Notes under the pieces: generated by a model
Databases searched by the model: none
The model's input: only the letters and a program-made list of their open reading frames with translations
Told to the model about the DNA's origin: nothing
In this document: one piece after another, positions 9,237-17,590 of the stretch
How the letters are laid out: every line of letters begins with the position of its first letter
Position numbering within the stretch: position 1 is the first letter of the stretch
Origin: Pseudoduganella plicata
GTDB lineage: Bacteria > Pseudomonadota > Gammaproteobacteria > Burkholderiales > Burkholderiaceae_D
Direction of reading: 5' to 3'
DNA: 64,000 nucleotides
Assembly: GCF_004421005.1 (NCBI RefSeq)
Contig: NZ_CP038026.1
Coordinates: 5,022,001 to 5,086,000 of the forward strand
Made by a program: the position numbers and the translations under genes

Positions 9237-11096
9237 TTAACGGGGGCGGATCGGTGCCGGCACCACCGGCTTCATGCCTTCGCCGAGGTAAAAACTCGGG
9301 TGCGGCGGCTGGTTGTAGCCGGCGTTCTGGCCTGCCACCTGCACGCGGTACTGCGGATCGTGCATCAGTGTCGGGATGCGGTATGGCGTCGGTGCAGTCG
9401 TGGAAAACACCAGCAGCGCCGTATTGTCGGCCGTGCGCCACACGACTTCCTCGCGCCAGTCGCCCAGGATGTCGGCCGACAGCACGGGAGTCGCCTTGGT
9501 ACCGTTGTTCGACGCCGCGTTGGCCGTGGCGCCTTCCAGGATGCGCGTGAAGCCGGTGGTGGCCGGGTCCCATTTATCGATGCCGGTTCCGTCCAGCGAT
9601 TCGCGCAGCGGGTCGCCATCCCACCAGAAGGCGAAGTTCATCCGGTTCGGCCGGGTAGCGGAGATCTGCTGCCCGCTTGCGCTCATCAGGCCACCGACGG
9701 AGGCCCAGCATTCTTCGCCGGGATACGCCGGGTCGATGTCCATGCAGACGCCGCGGCCCACGTCGCGCCCATTGCCCGGCACGCTCCACAGGATTTTGCC
9801 CGTGGCCGCATCGTGCATCTCGGCGCCCGATACACCGTAGCAGCTCGGGCTTTCGTGCACCATGAAGATCTGCTGGCCGTCGCGTGCCGGATCGAGCTTG
9901 CCGACGTGGAGCGCATCGCCGTGGCACAGGTTGGTGCTGTACAGCAGATGGCCGTCGCTGCCGATGGTGGCCGCGCCGTAGACGATGTCGTCGCGGCCGT
10001 CGCTGTCCACGTCCGCGACGGAGAACCAGTGCGCGCCCTGGCCGCGCGCTTCGGCGCCTTCGACGTTGGTATCGAAGACCCAGCGGCTGCTCAAGACGCC
10101 GTCGCGCCAGTCCCATGCCGCCACGACGGCGCGCGTATAGTAGCCACGGGCGAAGATGGCGCTGGGCCGCGAGCCGTCCAGATAAGCGACGCCGCCGAGG
10201 AAGCGGTCGACGCGGTTGCCGTAGTTGTCGCCCCACGAGCCCACGGTACCGCGCGCCGGCAGGTAGCCCGCGGTCGCCAGCGCCTTGCCGGTGCGGCCGT
10301 CGAACACCGTCATGAACTCGGGGCCGTCGAGGACGTAGCCGGCCGGGTTGCGGTAGTCCGCCGCCGGGTCGCCGATGACGGTGCCGCGGCCATCGACCGT
10401 GCCGTCGGCCGTCTTCAGCATGACTTCGGCGCGGCCGTTGCCGTCGAAGTCGTAGGCGACGAACGTCGTGTAGTGCGCCCCGGCGCGGATATTGCGACCC
10501 AGGTCGATGCGCCACAGCCGCCTGCCATCGAGTTCGTAGGCGTCGATATAGGTATTGCCCGTGTAGCCGGACTGCGAATTGTCCTTGGCGTTGGTGGGCT
10601 GCCACTTGACGATCAATTCGTACTGGCCGTCGCCATCGAGATCGGCCGCCGAACCGTCATTGAGTTCATAGGTGTACGCCACGCCATCGGGCGTGACGCC
10701 GCCGGCCGGCTGCTGCACGGGCACGCGCAGGGCCTGGCCATTCCACGGGGCGGCCGCGTAATCCTTGTCCTGCTCCACGCCCTTGACGACGTCGCGCACC
10801 ATGTACCGGGATATCGGCGTGCCGGACGCATCGACGACATTGCCCGCTTCCAGCGGCGCCGCATTCACCTTGATGCCGTCGCGGTACAGGTTGAAGCGGG
10901 TGTCTGCCGCGTCGGTTCCAAGCACGCGCCAGCCGACGAAGTTGCCGCTGCCGGTGGCAATGGCGAGCACGCCGCGATCGAGTTTTTCGACCTGTTTGGC
11001 CGGGTCCGCATAGGCGGACTGCGTGAATGCGAACAGCAGGGCAATGGGCGCCAGGCGTGCGGCGGAACGGGCGGAGAAACGGGTCATGGGCGTCAC
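9237..11096 (-). CDS. Rhamnogalacturonan lyase, PL11 family (copy 2)
   Basis: A 619-residue protein with a signal peptide of about 30 residues (ending SAYADP). It has the same organisation as copy 1: VGWRVLG, TRFNLYRDGIKVN, DLDGDGQYELIVKWQP, DFDGNGRAEVMLKTADGT, DVDSDGRDDIVYG and a C-terminal GDWREEVVWRTADN. It is clearly homologous to copy 1 along its whole length but well diverged, so this is an old duplication or a separate acquisition. It is the first gene of the minus-strand run PL11-acetylesterase-GH43-GH105-PL11. The two lyases may differ in endo/exo mode; this cannot be decided from sequence. Confidence 0.9.
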   Translation of the reverse strand: MTPMTRFSARSAARLAPIALLFAFTQSAYADPAKQVEKLDRGVLAIATGSGNFVGWRVLGTDAADTRFNLYRDGIKVNAAPLEAGNVVDASGTPISRYMVRDVVKGVEQDKDYAAAPWNGQALRVPVQQPAGGVTPDGVAYTYELNDGSAADLDGDGQYELIVKWQPTNAKDNSQSGYTGNTYIDAYELDGRRLWRIDLGRNIRAGAHYTTFVAYDFDGNGRAEVMLKTADGTVDGRGTVIGDPAADYRNPAGYVLDGPEFMTVFDGRTGKALATAGYLPARGTVGSWGDNYGNRVDRFLGGVAYLDGSRPSAIFARGYYTRAVVAAWDWRDGVLSSRWVFDTNVEGAEARGQGAHWFSVADVDSDGRDDIVYGAATIGSDGHLLYSTNLCHGDALHVGKLDPARDGQQIFMVHESPSCYGVSGAEMHDAATGKILWSVPGNGRDVGRGVCMDIDPAYPGEECWASVGGLMSASGQQISATRPNRMNFAFWWDGDPLRESLDGTGIDKWDPATTGFTRILEGATANAASNNGTKATPVLSADILGDWREEVVWRTADNTALLVFSTTAPTPYRIPTLMHDPQYRVQVAGQNAGYNQPPHPSFYLGEGMKPVVPAPIRPR

Positions 11097-11232
11097 CGGT
11101 CGTCGGATGAGGGATGGGCTTCGTGCAGCGATGGCAAACGAGTATCGGCAGTCGTCCCGGCAGTGTCAACGGCGCGGCCGCATGTAATCACGACGATGAG
11201 CAAGGACGGTGCAAGACGTGTAAGCTTGGGCC

Positions 11233-11736
11233 ATGAGCGCAACCACCCACATCGCCGAAATCGCCGTCCCCGCCGCAAGCCGGCTGCATGCGCGCCTGCC
11301 GGGGGCCCACTTCCACGACTGCTATCGCATGGCGCTGCCGGACGGGCGTCCTGTGCTGGCGCTGTTCCTGGATGCGGTGGCGCGCACGCCGCCCTGGGTC
11401 AACCGTCTGATGGCGCTGCGTAACGCCGTCGTCGCGCCGCTGGGCCTGAAGAACCTGGGAGGGCTGAACAACGTCGATCCGGCCAAGCCGGTGGACGCGT
11501 ATCGGCCGGGCGACCGGGTCGGCATCTTCACGCTGCTGCACGTGTCGGACGACGAGGTGGTCCTCGGCGACGCGGACCGCCACCTGGACGTGCAGGTCTC
11601 GCTGTGCCGTCTCGACGACGGCCTGGCCGTGTCGACCGTGGTGCATGTGCATCGCCTGCTGGGGCATCTGTACATGCTGCCGGTGGCGCCGCTGCACCGG
11701 CGTATCGTGCCGGCCGTCATGCGGCGCATGGGCTGA
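11233..11736 (+). CDS. DUF2867 domain protein
   Basis: A 167-residue cytoplasmic protein without signal peptide or membrane segment. It contains HFHDCYRMALPDGR near the N-terminus, RTPPWVNRLMALRN and a C-terminal VHVHRLLGHLYMLPVAPLHR. These match DUF2867 proteins, whose biochemical role is unknown. It is divergent from the PL11 gene and ends about 56 bp before dusA on the same strand, so it may share a transcript with dusA. Confidence 0.7.
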   Translation: MSATTHIAEIAVPAASRLHARLPGAHFHDCYRMALPDGRPVLALFLDAVARTPPWVNRLMALRNAVVAPLGLKNLGGLNNVDPAKPVDAYRPGDRVGIFTLLHVSDDEVVLGDADRHLDVQVSLCRLDDGLAVSTVVHVHRLLGHLYMLPVAPLHRRIVPAVMRRMG

Positions 11737-11792
11737 GCGACGGCCGCGGACGGCCTGTATAATGTGCGGCCCCGCATTCCAGCTCCTTCGCC

Positions 11793-12803
11793 ATGATCCC
11801 CACCAACAGCCCAACCGTCTCTGCCACGCCGCGTGGCCGCCGCTTGTCCGTCGCCCCGATGATGGACTGGACCGACCGCCACTGCCGCCTGTTCCACCGC
11901 CAGATCACGAAGCACACGTGGCTGTACACGGAGATGGTGACAACGGGCGCGCTGGTGTATGGCGACGTGGAACGGCACTTGCGCTTCAACGACGAGGAAC
12001 ATCCCGTCGCGCTGCAGCTGGGCGGCAGCGATCCGCATGACCTGGCCGTGAGCGCGAAGCTGGGCGAGAAGTGGGGCTATGACGAAATCAACCTCAATTG
12101 CGGCTGCCCGTCCGAGCGCGTGCAGAAGGGGGCGTTCGGCGCCTGCCTGATGGCCGAGCCGGAGCTGGTGCGCGACTGCGTCAAGGCGATGCGCGATGCC
12201 GTCAGCATCGACGTCACCGTCAAGCACCGCATCGGCATCAACGAGACGGAAAGCTATGACTTCGTGCGCGACTTCGTCGGCACGGTGGCCGATGCCGGCT
12301 GCACGACGTTCGTCGTCCATGCCCGCAACGCGATCCTGAAAGGGCTGTCGCCGAAGGAAAACCGCGAGATCCCGCCGCTGAAGTACGAATATGCCTATCG
12401 CCTCAAGCGCGACTTTCCCCAGTTCGAGATCCTGATCAACGGCGGCATCAGGACGGAGGCGGAGATCGACGAGCACCTGAAACACGTCGATGGCGTCATG
12501 CTGGGCCGCGAGGCGTATCACAACCCCTACCTGATGGCGACGTTCGACCAGCGGTACTACGGCGACGACGCGCCCGTCAAATCGCGCGAGGAAGTCCTGC
12601 ACGCGATGATGCCGTACATTGCCGCGCAGCTGGCGAAGGAGGGCGGCCGCGGCCTGAAACTGAACACCATCACGCGCCACATGCTGGGCCTGATGCAGGG
12701 GCTGCCGGGCGCGAAGAACTTCCGCCAGACCCTGTCCGACTCGAAAAAGCTGGCGGGCGGCGATCCCGCGCTGCTGCTCGAAGCCATCCCCCGCTTCCGC
12801 TGA
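11793..12803 (+). CDS. dusA: tRNA-dihydrouridine(20/20a) synthase DusA
   Basis: A 336-residue FMN-dependent oxidoreductase that reduces uridines in the D-loop of tRNA. It shows the DusA hallmarks: APMMDWTDRHCRLFHR near the N-terminus, YTEMVTTGAL, LQLGGSDP, NLNCGCPSERVQKGAFGACL with the catalytic Cys, VKHRIGIN, FVVHARNA, INGGIRT and VMLGREAYHNPY. Length and motif order are standard. No unusual features. It is followed by an approximately 590-bp non-coding stretch with dispersed repeats. Confidence 0.95.
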   Translation: MIPTNSPTVSATPRGRRLSVAPMMDWTDRHCRLFHRQITKHTWLYTEMVTTGALVYGDVERHLRFNDEEHPVALQLGGSDPHDLAVSAKLGEKWGYDEINLNCGCPSERVQKGAFGACLMAEPELVRDCVKAMRDAVSIDVTVKHRIGINETESYDFVRDFVGTVADAGCTTFVVHARNAILKGLSPKENREIPPLKYEYAYRLKRDFPQFEILINGGIRTEAEIDEHLKHVDGVMLGREAYHNPYLMATFDQRYYGDDAPVKSREEVLHAMMPYIAAQLAKEGGRGLKLNTITRHMLGLMQGLPGAKNFRQTLSDSKKLAGGDPALLLEAIPRFR

Positions 12804-12832
12804 CGCAGCAGGCTGTCCGACTTCTGACAACG

Positions 12833-12994
12833 GCCTGCCACCAAGTCTCCCACAGCTCTTCCAGCTGAGTCCGAGACAGTTTTCGTGCCTGACCCCGATG
12901 CTGTCACAGACAACGTCGGGCCAGCCACCAAGTCTTCTACCGCTCTTCCTGAGTCCGTGACAGTTTTTGTGCCTGACCCCGGGGCTGTCACGGG
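12833..12994. repeat. Two tandem imperfect copies of the GTGCCTGACCCC dispersed repeat
   Basis: Two copies, starting near 12833 and 12920. Each holds CACCAAGTCT, a GCTCTTCC stretch, GAGTCCG, then GACAGTTTT followed by GTGCCTGACCCC and CTGTCAC. In the second copy the core is bounded by GTGACAG and CTGTCAC, an inverted pair, so each core can fold. The same core occurs as an inverted pair at 52866-52974. It looks like a REP-like intergenic family. Confidence 0.7.
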
Positions 12995-13391
12995 CTGAGT
13001 CGCGCGACTGCCGCGCTACCGCGCACCGTTCCCAAACCCATCATCGTGCCGCATCAGGACGCGGGCAACGCGACCTTCTCATGCGCAATCGTTTGCGTGT
13101 CTCTTTTTCCCCAAACAAATTTGGCTTGCGTAGTTTTTGGGCAAGTTATGCTTGCCCGCTGGCAATGTGGGCAACTATAATTTCTTGGAAGACACACGAA
13201 TGTGATGAAAAAATGTGTCAAAAAGGGACGAAAAAACGACAGCAGTCTTTCGTTTTGGCGGCCTTGTTTTGCATTCGCAGTCAATGTTTGTTACTGTAAT
13301 TACTTGCGTTACAGCAAGGATCAGTGAGCGATATCAATAATATACGTTCCTGGGCAATCATAACAATCGTCATTTTTAACGAAGAGCCGAA
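12995..13391 (+). other. AT-rich leader region before the chemoreceptor gene
   Basis: No supportable gene lies between the repeats and the chemoreceptor. The stretch is clearly richer in A and T than its surroundings, with several A and T runs. It holds the candidate promoter at 13139-13181 and a probable untranslated leader of about 200 nt. No known riboswitch pattern was recognised. Confidence 0.5.
13139..13181 (+). promoter_or_regulatory. Candidate sigma-70 promoter with overlapping palindrome
   Basis: TTGCCC at 13152-13157 and TATAAT at 13176-13181 are 18 bp apart. The -35 lies inside a perfect palindrome, GGGCAAG-TTATG-CTTGCCC (13139-13157). A third GGGCAA follows at 13169. This would place the transcript start about 200 bp before the chemoreceptor ATG. 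Operator function is inferred. Confidence 0.45.
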
Positions 13392-15146
13392 ATGAATTTG
13401 AGCAAAATGAAAGTAGGGACCCGCCTGGGTCTCGGGTTCGCACTGGTACTGCTGTTCCTGATCGCAGTCACGGTAGTGGGCATCTTCCGCATGGCGCAGA
13501 TTCAGGACCGGCTCGATCACGTGGTCAGCGTGAATAACGTCGTGACGCGCCTGGTCGTCGATATGCGTCATAACGTCTCCGACCGCGTCGGCTCGCTGCG
13601 CGTGTTGACGCTGATGTCGGACCCGGCCGATATGGAACCGGAATTCGCGCGTCTGAAAGAGCAGACCGCGAAATATGAAGCGGCACTGAAAAAGCTGGAA
13701 GCGCAATTCGCCGTGGAAGCGGCGCCGGAAGAAAAGAAGCTGCTGGCGCAGATCAAGGAATACGAAGCCCTGGCAATGCCTGCCATCGAGCGCGCTTCCG
13801 CGCTGTGGCTGGCCAATGACGCGATGGGCGCAACCAGAATCCTGATCAAGGAAATCCGCCCCGCCCAGAACAAATGGATGGGCGCACTGGATCAGCTGGG
13901 CGCATTCGAGGACAAACTGAATAACCAGGTCAAGATCGACGCGGCGGAAGGTTTCAGCAGCGCCCGTACGTTCATGATCGGCCTGGGCGTGATGGCCGTG
14001 CTCATTTCGCTGTCCGCCGCTTACGCCATTACCCGCGGCCTGCTCAAGCAGCTGGGCGGCGAGCCGGAATACACCGCATCGATCGCCGGCAGCATCGCCA
14101 ATGGCGACCTGTCGATCGATATCGATACCTCGTCCACGGACAAGGGCAGCCTGCTGGTGGAAATGAAGGAAATGCGCGACAGCCTGGTGGGCATCGTCGG
14201 GCAGGTGCGCGTCGGTACCGAAACGATCGGCACCGCGTCCCGCGAAATCGCCGCCGGTAATATCGACCTGTCGTCCCGTACCGAAATGCAGGCATCGTCG
14301 CTGGAGAAGACCGCTTCCGCGATGGAAGAACTGACGTCGACCGTCAAGCAGAATGCCAACAATGCCCGTGAAGCCAATCAGCTGGCTGCCAGCGCCTCCG
14401 ACGTGGCCCGCAAGGGTGGCGCCGTGGTGTCGCAGGTGGTTGACACGATGAGCTCGATCAACGAGTCCGCCAACAAGATCGTCGACATTATCGGCGTGAT
14501 CGACGGCATCGCCTTCCAGACCAACATCCTGGCCCTGAACGCCGCCGTCGAAGCGGCCCGTGCCGGGGAACAGGGCCGCGGCTTCGCTGTCGTGGCATCG
14601 GAAGTGCGTAACCTGGCCCAGCGTTCGGCCGGCGCCGCCAAGGAAATCAAGGCCCTGATCGGCGACTCCGTCGAGAAGGTCGAGCGTGGCTCGAAGCTGG
14701 TCGGCCAGGCCGGTGTGACGATGGACGAAGTGGTGGACTCGGTCCGCCGCGTAACCGACATCATGGGCGAGATCGCCAACGCCAGCCAGGAACAAAGCGC
14801 CGGCATCGAGCAGGTCAACCAGTCGATCATCGAGATGGACAGCATGACGCAGCAGAACGCCGCGCTGGTCGAAGAAGCCGCCGCCGCCGCGCAGAGCCTG
14901 CAGGACCAGGCGTCCGAACTGGCCCGCGTCGTCAGCATCTTCAAGCTGGAAGCGGGCGAAGAACGCGCAGTCCAGGCCGCTACCGCCGCGACCGTCAAGC
15001 AGATCCCCGTGGTCAAGCCGGCCATTCCGGCGGTCCGTACCCCGGCGCCTCGCAAGGCCGTCGCAGCGCCTGTGGCGGCCGCGCCGAAGCCGAAGAAGGT
15101 CGTTGCGACCGCTTCGTCCGGTGCGGACGAGTGGGAAGAATTCTAA
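13392..15146 (+). CDS. Methyl-accepting chemotaxis protein
   Basis: A 584-residue chemoreceptor. A short cytoplasmic start is followed by TM1 (about 12-32), a periplasmic four-helix-bundle-type sensor domain (about 33-192), TM2 (about 194-214), a HAMP region and the signalling hairpin. The hairpin tip carries DIIGVIDGIAFQTNILALNA, which contacts CheA and CheW. The C-terminus is a flexible Ala/Pro/Lys-rich linker ending EWEEF, the CheR/CheB-docking pentapeptide, so this is a high-abundance, Tsr/Tar-like receptor with its own adaptation-enzyme tether. The ligand is unknown. Two small TonB-C-like genes follow. Confidence 0.95.
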   Translation: MNLSKMKVGTRLGLGFALVLLFLIAVTVVGIFRMAQIQDRLDHVVSVNNVVTRLVVDMRHNVSDRVGSLRVLTLMSDPADMEPEFARLKEQTAKYEAALKKLEAQFAVEAAPEEKKLLAQIKEYEALAMPAIERASALWLANDAMGATRILIKEIRPAQNKWMGALDQLGAFEDKLNNQVKIDAAEGFSSARTFMIGLGVMAVLISLSAAYAITRGLLKQLGGEPEYTASIAGSIANGDLSIDIDTSSTDKGSLLVEMKEMRDSLVGIVGQVRVGTETIGTASREIAAGNIDLSSRTEMQASSLEKTASAMEELTSTVKQNANNAREANQLAASASDVARKGGAVVSQVVDTMSSINESANKIVDIIGVIDGIAFQTNILALNAAVEAARAGEQGRGFAVVASEVRNLAQRSAGAAKEIKALIGDSVEKVERGSKLVGQAGVTMDEVVDSVRRVTDIMGEIANASQEQSAGIEQVNQSIIEMDSMTQQNAALVEEAAAAAQSLQDQASELARVVSIFKLEAGEERAVQAATAATVKQIPVVKPAIPAVRTPAPRKAVAAPVAAAPKPKKVVATASSGADEWEEF

Positions 15147-15222
15147 GGACCGTGGGCTGCGCACGGCGCGGCCCGCGGTGGCACACCCGGATTACAAGCT
15201 CTTGAATACAGCGGAAATAAAA

Positions 15223-15555
15223 ATGAACAAGCGTTTCATCGGTTTTATCGCAGCAACCCTCGTCTCCGGCGCAGCGTTTGGCGTCGAAGTCCCAGCCTCC
15301 GTGGATGCCCGCAAATGCAAGGCGGACTATCCAAAAGCCTCCCTGTTGAATGAGGAGCAAGGCGCCGTCACGATGGCGTTCCTCGTTTCGCCGGGTGGCG
15401 ACGTGCTGGATTCGAAGGTCGAAAAATCGAGCGGCTACAAGAACCTGGACAAGGCAGCACTGAAAGCGCTGACCTCGTGCAAGTTCAAGCCGGGCACCAG
15501 GGACGGTGCCGTAGCGCAGACCTGGACGAAGGTCGACTACGTTTGGTCGCTGTAA
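15223..15555 (+). CDS. Small periplasmic TonB C-terminal-domain protein (copy 1)
   Basis: A 110-residue protein with an Ala-rich signal peptide (MNKRFIGFIAATLVSGAAFG). It is followed by a single TonB-C-like domain: ADYPKASLLNEEQGAVTMAF, the variable-sign motif SKVEKSSGYKNLDKAAL and a final CKFKPGT. Two cysteines, one before the domain and one near its end, could form a disulfide. It lacks the membrane anchor and Pro-rich linker of true TonB, so it is not an energy transducer in itself. The next gene is a close paralogue 33 bp downstream. The function is unknown. Confidence 0.75.
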   Translation: MNKRFIGFIAATLVSGAAFGVEVPASVDARKCKADYPKASLLNEEQGAVTMAFLVSPGGDVLDSKVEKSSGYKNLDKAALKALTSCKFKPGTRDGAVAQTWTKVDYVWSL

Positions 15556-15588
15556 TTCATCGATTGATACACTAAGGGGAATAAAAAC

Positions 15589-15930
15589 ATGTTCACGAAT
15601 AAGCTGAAGTTCAGTGTGGTGGCTGCGGTGCTGGTGTCGGGCGCGGCGTTTGGCGCGGAAGTGCCGGCATCGTTCGATGCGAAAAACTGCAAGGCCGAAT
15701 ATCCGAAGGCTTCGCTGATGAATGAAGAGCAGGGCACCGTATCGATGTCGTTCCTGGTCTCGGCCGGCGGCGACGTGAAGGATTCCAAGGTCGAGAAATC
15801 GAGCGGCTTCAAGAATCTGGACAAGGCTGCCATCAAATCGCTGTCCGCCTGCAAATTCAAGCCAGGCTCGAAGGACGGCGCGCCGGCGGAAACGTGGACC
15901 AAGGTCGACTACGCATGGAAACTGGACTGA
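15589..15930 (+). CDS. Small periplasmic TonB C-terminal-domain protein (copy 2)
   Basis: A 113-residue paralogue of the preceding gene. It has a signal peptide (ending SGAAFGAE), EYPKASLMNEEQGTVSMSFL, SKVEKSSGFKNLDKAAI, CKFKPGSKDG and TWTKVDYAWKLD. The two proteins align without major gaps and keep both cysteines, so they arose by local duplication. A GGGGA Shine-Dalgarno lies at 15576-15580, eight bases before the ATG. A strong terminator follows at 15970. Confidence 0.75.
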   Translation: MFTNKLKFSVVAAVLVSGAAFGAEVPASFDAKNCKAEYPKASLMNEEQGTVSMSFLVSAGGDVKDSKVEKSSGFKNLDKAAIKSLSACKFKPGSKDGAPAETWTKVDYAWKLD

Positions 15931-15969
15931 CCCAGTCGCTGCGCACAGCGGTATCGCGCATTTCAGGAG

Positions 15970-15995
15970 ACCGGCTTCGAGAAGCCGGTTTTTTT
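15970..15995 (+). terminator. Rho-independent terminator after the TonB-C pair
   Basis: A 9-bp stem, ACCGGCTTC / GAAGCCGGT, with a 2-nt nominal loop is followed by seven T. It ends the plus-strand transcript of the two TonB-C-like genes. Confidence 0.85.
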
Positions 15996-16080
15996 ACGCC
16001 CGTCGCCACTCGGTCAGCCGCGCTGTTGGAGCCTGCGCACATCTGTTAATCTGGCGGGGTCGCTTGCATCGTTCCCAGTC

Positions 16081-16662
16081 ATGAAATATCCGTATCCACC
16101 AAAGCTGTCGCTCCTCCTCCTGACCGCCGCGATGCTGTCCGGTTGCAGCATGATGCGCAATCCCCACGATCCGGCACGCAACAAGGAAACCGTCAACGTC
16201 ATCAACGCGATGACGTGGACCAATCCGATGTCCGGCAAGCGCGACGGCATTCGCACGGGCTGGCCGCTGGCACAGCTGGCCAATCACGAGGAAATCTTTC
16301 CTCTGGCGCAGATCAAGCATTGCGACAATGCGGCGATGCCGTGCAAGTGGGGCGTGCTGAGCGCGGCGCGCAGCATCACCCGTTACGAATACATCGCGGG
16401 CGGGGTGACGCTGGACGTGGGCTTCTCGGTCGACGTGCACCGGCGCCAGCAGGACCGGCGGCGCAACTTCCACACGTCGATGGCGATCCCGGGCGACGTG
16501 CCCGCGCTGTCCTATCAGAAGAAGGACAAGGAAGGCATCGTGCTGCCGTATGGCCGCGTATACCGCGTCGAGATGGAATACGGCATCCGGTACGAGATTT
16601 GCGCCCAGCGTGTCGATGCGGCCGGGCGTGCGCTCGATAAGTGCGATATCCCGTATATTTAA
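16081..16662 (+). CDS. Predicted lipoprotein of unknown function
   Basis: A 193-residue protein with a type II signal peptide: hydrophobic LLLLTAAM, then lipobox LSGC with the lipidated Cys at 22. The mature part contains MTWTNPMSGKRDG, a CDNAAMPCKWG segment with two Cys, and a beta-rich C-terminus ending CAQRVDAAGRALDKCDIPYI. No family was recognised. Residues after the lipidated Cys (SMM) do not show the Asp+2 avoidance signal, so outer-membrane sorting is likely. It stands alone behind a terminator. Confidence 0.65.
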   Translation: MKYPYPPKLSLLLLTAAMLSGCSMMRNPHDPARNKETVNVINAMTWTNPMSGKRDGIRTGWPLAQLANHEEIFPLAQIKHCDNAAMPCKWGVLSAARSITRYEYIAGGVTLDVGFSVDVHRRQQDRRRNFHTSMAIPGDVPALSYQKKDKEGIVLPYGRVYRVEMEYGIRYEICAQRVDAAGRALDKCDIPYI

Positions 16663-16707
16663 TTCGCAGGGAGACGTGGGTCTCTTTGAGCGAACGGGAG
16701 AGTTCAG

Positions 16708-16881
16708 ATGGCGCAATCGAAATCGTCGGGCAGTCAGAACAAGCAGTCGGCAACCCAGGCTGACGTGGAAGCGACGCCTTCCAAGAAGAAAGCCAAGAGC
16801 GGCAAGGAAGCTGCAAGCCATACCAAGGCGGGCAGCGACAAGGGCGCTGGCGGCGGCAAGAAGCAGGCCCGCGGGCACTGA
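16708..16881 (+). CDS. Small Lys/Ser/Gly-rich basic protein (57 aa)
   Basis: The ATG at 16708 is preceded by GGGAG at a workable distance and opens 57 codons ending TGA at 16881. The product is highly charged and low in complexity (KKKAKSGKEA in the middle, GGGKKQARGH at the end), with no hydrophobic residues to speak of. It could be a nucleoid- or RNA-binding accessory protein or simply disordered. It lies 45 bp after the lipoprotein gene. The evidence is the Shine-Dalgarno, position and composition only. Confidence 0.45.
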   Translation: MAQSKSSGSQNKQSATQADVEATPSKKKAKSGKEAASHTKAGSDKGAGGGKKQARGH

Positions 16882-16947
16882 TCGGCAACGCCGAAGGTCG
16901 GGAAGAGGGGCGGCGCGATGCCGCAACGATGGCGCGCCGGTCAGTTC

Positions 16948-17001
16948 CGGCTCGCTGTCATGGTACGGCTCGCTGTCGTGGTACGGCTCGCTGTCGTCGT
17001 G
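16948..17001. repeat. Three tandem 18-bp repeats
   Basis: CGGCTCGCTGTCRTGGTA occurs at 16948-16965 and 16966-16983, and a third, diverged copy at 16984-17001. The stretch between the small basic protein and the next lipoprotein holds no other convincing feature. Confidence 0.75.
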
Positions 17002-17171
17002 CGGCCCCTGTTGTGTCCCCTTCCTGCTCCTTCCCCGGTCGGTTCCGAGTCCTGAACGGCATGCTTCAGTTTGCCAGAGTGCGCATGTTGTTTCGCGCTG
17101 TAACCGTGTGTAAATCCCCGGCAGGCACACGCGATATTCCTTATCATGTCTGATCGGGAAGGAGATCTGCG

Positions 17172-17561
17172 ATGAAAACCCTGTTATTGACGTTGCCTGT
17201 TGTACTTGCACTGGCCGGCTGTGCCGTGCCAGGTCCATACTACACCGCTCAACCTGTCGATCCCTATCAGTGGCGCACCGTATCGGTAACGCCAGTGCCC
17301 GTCGGCACGGGCGCCTCGGCCGGCAGCAACTACACATCGGAACCGGTGACCACAACGACCTACGTGCAGCGCCCGATCTATGTGCCGACGCCCGTCTATG
17401 CACCGGCGCCGGTGTATGCGCCGGCACCTGTATATGCGGCCCCGCCAGCCTATTACTGGCCGCCGGTGTCAATCGGGTTGGATTTTATGTTCAGCAATCA
17501 CCGCCATCGCGGTTGGGGCGGACGCGGCTGGGGCGGAGGGCGCGGCTGGGGCCGCCGCTGA
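17172..17561 (+). CDS. Predicted lipoprotein with Pro/Tyr repeats and Gly/Arg/Trp-rich tail
   Basis: A 129-residue protein with lipobox LAGC (Cys17) and a clear Shine-Dalgarno (AAGGAG) before the ATG. The middle has Tyr/Pro repeats of the type YAPAPVY (about residues 70-95). The C-terminus is a GWGGRGWGGGRGWGRR tail that probably binds peptidoglycan, nucleic acid or polyanionic surfaces. Similar short YxPAPVY lipoproteins are common in Burkholderiales but uncharacterised. Confidence 0.7.
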   Translation: MKTLLLTLPVVLALAGCAVPGPYYTAQPVDPYQWRTVSVTPVPVGTGASAGSNYTSEPVTTTTYVQRPIYVPTPVYAPAPVYAPAPVYAAPPAYYWPPVSIGLDFMFSNHRHRGWGGRGWGGGRGWGRR

Positions 17562-17590
17562 CAATGAGACGCGTCAGCCCCGGCGCGACG

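Noticed and set aside
16941-17147. Minus-strand frame with repeated SRTTTA peptide
   Set aside because: The peptide repeat is only the translation of the 18-bp DNA repeats; there is no start signal or conserved feature.
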